From positions 1 to 23,291 of IMG/VR virus record IMGVR_UViG_3300043540_000606: a DNA stretch of 23,291 bases. The stretch is one strand, 5' to 3'. The translations under genes were made by a program, and so were the position numbers. The notes under the pieces are model-generated. The model did not search any database and was not told the DNA's origin. It saw only the letters and a program-made list of their open reading frames with translations. Positions 21,301 to 23,291 of this stretch are shown here, one piece after another. The stretch comes from a virus. Position 1 is the stretch's first letter; the number at the start of each line of letters is the position of its first letter.

Positions 21301-21530
21301 ATAGGTTCTTGGTTAAGTCAAGAGTAGTAGGAGATAGTCACAAGAAAGTAGCTGGTGCAGAAGTAGTAGAAAGCTACATCGTTCCCGATGACATTCAATT
21401 GGGGAATCAAAAAGTTAAAAAGGGTAGTTGGGTTATTGGAGTGCATGTCACAGATGATAAATTGTGGGATGCAATTAAAAATGGTGAATACACTGGTTTT
21501 AGTGTAGGAGGTTTTGCTATTCGTGAGTAG
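18375..21530 (+). CDS. Multi-enzyme head protein: nucleotidyltransferase, ATP ligase, UDG-like, LigD-like phosphoesterase and XkdF protease
   Basis: This 1051-residue protein carries at least five regions. About 145-230: pol-beta-type nucleotidyltransferase (G157-S158, D168-x-D170, D221 in HADF). About 278-540: ATP-dependent DNA ligase with K286-I-D-G, EGE at 332-334, YDLLYLD, EGVVAR at 427-432, K448-F-K450, and an OB-like segment. About 560-690: uracil-DNA-glycosylase-like fold (GKPFIGPSGE at 581-590, LTNAVP, HPALV), but without the GEAPG active-site form or the family-4 Fe-S cysteines. About 728-890: LigD-like 3'-phosphoesterase (HH at 735-736, H760-G-D762-L-R-F-E, GTYE, GQKLKGRF). About 940-1051: XkdF/S78_2 protease with H989 in GDSHKK and S1043 in GFSVGG. 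An XkdF alone is about 270 residues, so most of this is fused cargo. Combining DNA-end processing with head maturation is unusual. Activity of each domain is inferred. Confidence 0.85.
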   Translation: MSDLSREYLETLLEKAKEYLPSWLMEQIRTASIPASGGKSKGREYEPTLLEKMALADMKPSKLKNVSDSELREAWLRLNQWYGTAKKNKRAVEDFVNAAVYVMDEFDNRGFEYDKNLDLVKEAEKLREVQKSEGILSKLKDLPDEVVVIPNFVDIVGSVAMGKENPNDIDVLFRGDRDWDSGGRNYLIQADNVWLPIRKVLDPEKKGILHFIDSPQGSHADFIPCYSLVLRKENLKRQVVKAVLEPITHYEPTKPLMAGYTDFFSADELWKDWGSKQDCPMYISPKIDGFRTIIQKKGSKVSIWFEDSKEERADKLPSLVKALEGQPDLIIEGELVVRQGKKYVARPQVLSFLAGKIVGIPEVYLYDLLYLDKDVHTQPFSERFEMLKNLDLKGGFFILPQEEVDNQKDFLDTAKKMASWRSDIPLEGVVARRADMPYTFGATNDYAKFKFWVELKVKVLKVVKVGNGYTYDCALRSNDSRSDIPLGSTFVSKDKLANEGDTLNVHIEELILYPDGSVAWGKPYPEGPDKSRPAYIVSQAIDMAKRGHCLKEVTQKGVPSSGEGKVVFVGASPDRWEQARGKPFIGPSGETFNELYLKPLGLTRKDVFLTNAVPLYLSSDGQAREPSSEEIQEWHDWLKNELDRVNPQVVIALGQNTKQTLGELADFVLPHPALVRRIEKSEELTRKLKQIKLALSQVKKLEEVETRGNAAENFWSENWYKMFPPSGKGRFVYQHHWRGLSEEETKLDEKELLKTDHSVHGDLRFEDGDELWGFTVFLGTTEDVRKAGGDRLSSLKPNDNLQGSFKLGEPKEWLDVGIKKPYISEPGQVGATSEKYSKFFAVDYGTYEMGVWREHMFEVFLNGQKLKGRFIIEFAPVGGHRIWLIDKPTDQTPYAESHNIDDVMKELKTKKQKYLIWCKPGEKPKLNVLKIDKEIFCDIIKADNEKQIVEGIVLEPDTLDTQGDTITADEIEKAAHRFLVKSRVVGDSHKKVAGAEVVESYIVPDDIQLGNQKVKKGSWVIGVHVTDDKLWDAIKNGEYTGFSVGGFAIRE

Positions 21531-22398
21531 ATTAGAAGATTTGGATGTTGCAGAGGTAAGTTTAGTACCTCGTGCAGCGAATAAAAGAAAGTTTTTAATT
21601 TTAAAATCTGAGGAGGTTAGTATGGATGAAATTTTAAAAGGGATATTAGAAACTGACTTAGAGAATAAGGACAAGGTAGAAAAAGTCCTGAAAGATTCGG
21701 GACTTTCCGAAGAAGCGGCTAATGCTGTTAGGGCTGCTTTGAAAATCCTTGTTTCCTATAAAGATGAATTACCTAAAGACATTTTAGCGACTTTAGGAGA
21801 ATTAGCAGGTTATGGTTACCCTGCACCAGGTTATGGGTATCCAACTCAAAAAGCTAAAGAGGAAAACAAGGCTGAAGAAGATAAGAAGAAGTATGGCTAT
21901 CCTGCCCCAACAAAAAAGTCAGACGGTTCATACGACTTTTCTAATGTTCCTGAAGAAGTTAGACCTGCAATAGAAACTCTTTGGAAAGAGCACGATGTTG
22001 CAGTTAAGAAAGCTGCAGAGTTAGAAAAAGCTTTACAGGAAGAGAAGGATAAAGTGGCACGCAAAGAATTTATTGCTAAAGCCGCTGAATTTGATAACCT
22101 TTCAATAAAACCTGAAGAATTCGGTTTAGTATTGAAGGCAGTTGCCGAAAAAAGCCCTGAAGATTATGCAAAGCTTGAAGCTGTCCTCAAAGCTGCCAAT
22201 GAATCAATCAAACAAAGTAAAATCTTTAGCGAAATTGGTTCAAGTAGAGTTAGTGGAGGAACGGCTATGAGCAAAATTGAAGCTATAGCAAAAACATATA
22301 TTGAGAAGGATGCAAAGGTAACAAAAGAGCAAGCAATTCAAAAAGTCCTTGTTGAGCATCCCGAACTCTACGAAGAGTATTTAAAAGAGGTGAGTTAA
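21523..22398 (+). CDS. Scaffold-like protein carrying the detached XkdF C-terminal motif
   Basis: The frame opens at a TTG (21514), but GTG 21523 overlaps the preceding TAG and has AGGAGG 11 bases upstream, giving 291 residues. The first 26 (SRLEDLDVAEVSLVPRAANK) are the motif that normally ends an XkdF-type protease, so this piece sits in the +1 frame relative to the protease. Then come helices, a Tyr/Pro-rich repeat (YGYPAPGYGYP and KKYGYPAPTKK), a charged coiled coil (AAELEKALQEEKDKVARKEF), and a helical end (TKEQAIQKVLVEHPELYEEYLKEV). Position between protease and decoration protein fits a scaffold, probably cleaved by the protease. Confidence 0.7.
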   Translation: MSRLEDLDVAEVSLVPRAANKRKFLILKSEEVSMDEILKGILETDLENKDKVEKVLKDSGLSEEAANAVRAALKILVSYKDELPKDILATLGELAGYGYPAPGYGYPTQKAKEENKAEEDKKKYGYPAPTKKSDGSYDFSNVPEEVRPAIETLWKEHDVAVKKAAELEKALQEEKDKVARKEFIAKAAEFDNLSIKPEEFGLVLKAVAEKSPEDYAKLEAVLKAANESIKQSKIFSEIGSSRVSGGTAMSKIEAIAKTYIEKDAKVTKEQAIQKVLVEHPELYEEYLKEVS

Positions 22399-22399
22399 G

Positions 22400-23128
22400 A
22401 TGGCACATGAAATTCCAGTTGAAATGTTAACTTTTACCGCTGGAGCAGATTTATCGGCAAATCAGTATTATGCTGTTAAAGTAGATTCCAGTGGAAATGT
22501 GGTGCTTGCAGGTGCTGGAGAAAATGCTATTGGAATTATACAGAATAAGCCTACTTCTGGGCAAGCCGCAAGCGTTATGGTTCTTGGTGAATCAAAAGCT
22601 GTTTACGGAGCTTCAGTTACTGCAGGCGGAAATTTGTCTGTAAATGCTAATGGTAAATTGATTCCAACATCTGGAAATGCCGCTGTTATTGGTGTAGCAT
22701 TGGAAAGTGGAAGTGCTGATGAAACAAGGAGTGTATTACTGATTACCAGGACTTCGGCTGGAGCAAATCAACACTCAGTTTTGTCAATTCCAATTATACT
22801 ATCCAAGATAACTGGCGCTGTCGATGTAGTAACCAATTATGTTCCTGGTTTTGCAGGAACAATTAACAAAGTTAGTTTTGTAGTTACTGACCCAGCGACT
22901 ACAGCCTCAAAAGCAGTTACACTTAATTTGAAAATTAACACAACCGACCTTACAGGCGGAGTAGTTTCTTTGACAAGTGCAAACTGCACTCCATTGGGCA
23001 AAGTAATAGATGGAACAACGGTTACTGGGAATAATGTATTTGGTGCGACTGATTCCATTAGCGTAAAAGCGAGTAGCGTTACAGCCTTTGCTGAAGGTCA
23101 AGGCGTCTTACTCATTGTTTTAGGATAG
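22400..23128 (+). CDS. Capsid decoration/stabilising protein (DUF2190-like) with extra C-terminal beta domain
   Basis: Residues about 1-115 match small head-decoration proteins of the DUF2190 type (ADLSANQYYAVKVDSSGNVV, AIGIIQNKPTSGQAASVMV, VIGVALESG). Residues about 118-242 form a second beta-rich domain full of Thr, Ser and Val (FVVTDPATTASKAVTLNLKI), roughly doubling the usual length. The N-terminal part would bind the capsid; the C-terminal domain would be displayed outside and might bind a surface or sugar (inference). GAGGTG precedes the ATG. Confidence 0.8.
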   Translation: MAHEIPVEMLTFTAGADLSANQYYAVKVDSSGNVVLAGAGENAIGIIQNKPTSGQAASVMVLGESKAVYGASVTAGGNLSVNANGKLIPTSGNAAVIGVALESGSADETRSVLLITRTSAGANQHSVLSIPIILSKITGAVDVVTNYVPGFAGTINKVSFVVTDPATTASKAVTLNLKINTTDLTGGVVSLTSANCTPLGKVIDGTTVTGNNVFGATDSISVKASSVTAFAEGQGVLLIVLG

Positions 23129-23138
23129 GGGGTGTAAT

Positions 23139-23291
23139 ATGCCAAATCCAACAATTAGTGATGTCCATGTAAACATACCATTGACGAATATATCTATTGC
23201 TTATATTCAAGCAGTAACAGGTTTTGTTGCAGACCAAGTATTTCCTAATGTCCCCGTGTTAAAACAGAGCGATAGATACTTTAAGTATTTG
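23139..23291 (+). CDS. Major capsid protein, N-terminus (partial)
   Basis: The first 51 codons start at ATG 23139 after GGGGGTGT and run off the window. The sequence (PTISDVHVNIPLTNISIAYI... FVADQVFPNVPV... QSDRYFKYL) is the typical start of phage major capsid proteins of the group following a DUF2190-type decoration gene. The gene order supports it. The fold cannot be seen from this piece alone. Confidence 0.8.
   Translation, partial: MPNPTISDVHVNIPLTNISIAYIQAVTGFVADQVFPNVPVLKQSDRYFKYL

Noticed and set aside
22711-22740. Hammerhead ribozyme (CTGATGA core)
   Set aside because: The core heptamer occurs, but it is not followed by a proper stem II and GAAA. It also lies in a well-supported coding gene.

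Overview
This window is a stretch of a tailed double-stranded DNA phage or prophage (Caudoviricetes). All genes I can support lie on the + strand, tightly packed and often overlapping by 1-8 bases (ATGA, TAATG). The DNA is AT-rich. Almost every gene has a strong AAGGAGG-type Shine-Dalgarno site, and three promoters look sigma70/sigmaA-like. Together with PBSX/Mu-type head genes (XkdF-like protease, Mu F-like minor head protein, Mu gp29-like portal) this suggests a phage of an AT-rich bacterium. A Firmicute or an AT-rich thermophile is my guess; the host cannot be fixed from this sequence.

Layout. 1-1207: an HTH-metallophosphoesterase. 1208-1450: a regulatory gap with a promoter. 1451-4131: small early-type genes, including a zinc-metalloprotease fold and an HNH homing endonuclease with NUMOD3 repeats. 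4147-6739: a second promoter, then an excisionase-type HTH protein, a small membrane protein, an OB-fold ssDNA-binding candidate, an HTH protein and a winged-helix replication-type protein with an Asn-rich repeat. 6741-11969: a PD-(D/E)XK nuclease with a probable Fe-S cluster, a NinG-like HNH protein and about fifteen very small genes, most without a recognisable function. 11970-12431: a strong extended -10 promoter, a hairpin-rich leader or ncRNA, and a frameshifted zinc-ribbon ORF. 12432-15002: a 7-deazaguanine cassette of YhhQ-type transporter, QueF reductase and DpdA/TGT-like transglycosylase. 14995-23291: packaging and head genes (large terminase, portal, minor head protein, a 1051-residue multi-enzyme protease fusion, a scaffold-like protein, a decoration protein and the start of the major capsid protein).

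Two systems stand out. The first is the salvage-type DNA hypermodification cassette. It would import preQ0, reduce it to preQ1 and exchange it for guanine in phage DNA. Its transglycosylase carries an extra cysteine-rich C-terminal domain at the position where a small terminase subunit is normally encoded. The second is the 1051-residue protein. It joins a nucleotidyltransferase, an ATP-dependent DNA ligase, a uracil-DNA-glycosylase-like fold, a LigD-like 3'-phosphoesterase and an XkdF-type prohead protease. This looks like a DNA end-repair kit built into a head-maturation protein. Both lie downstream of the same promoter and structured leader, so modification, repair and packaging may be expressed together late in infection.
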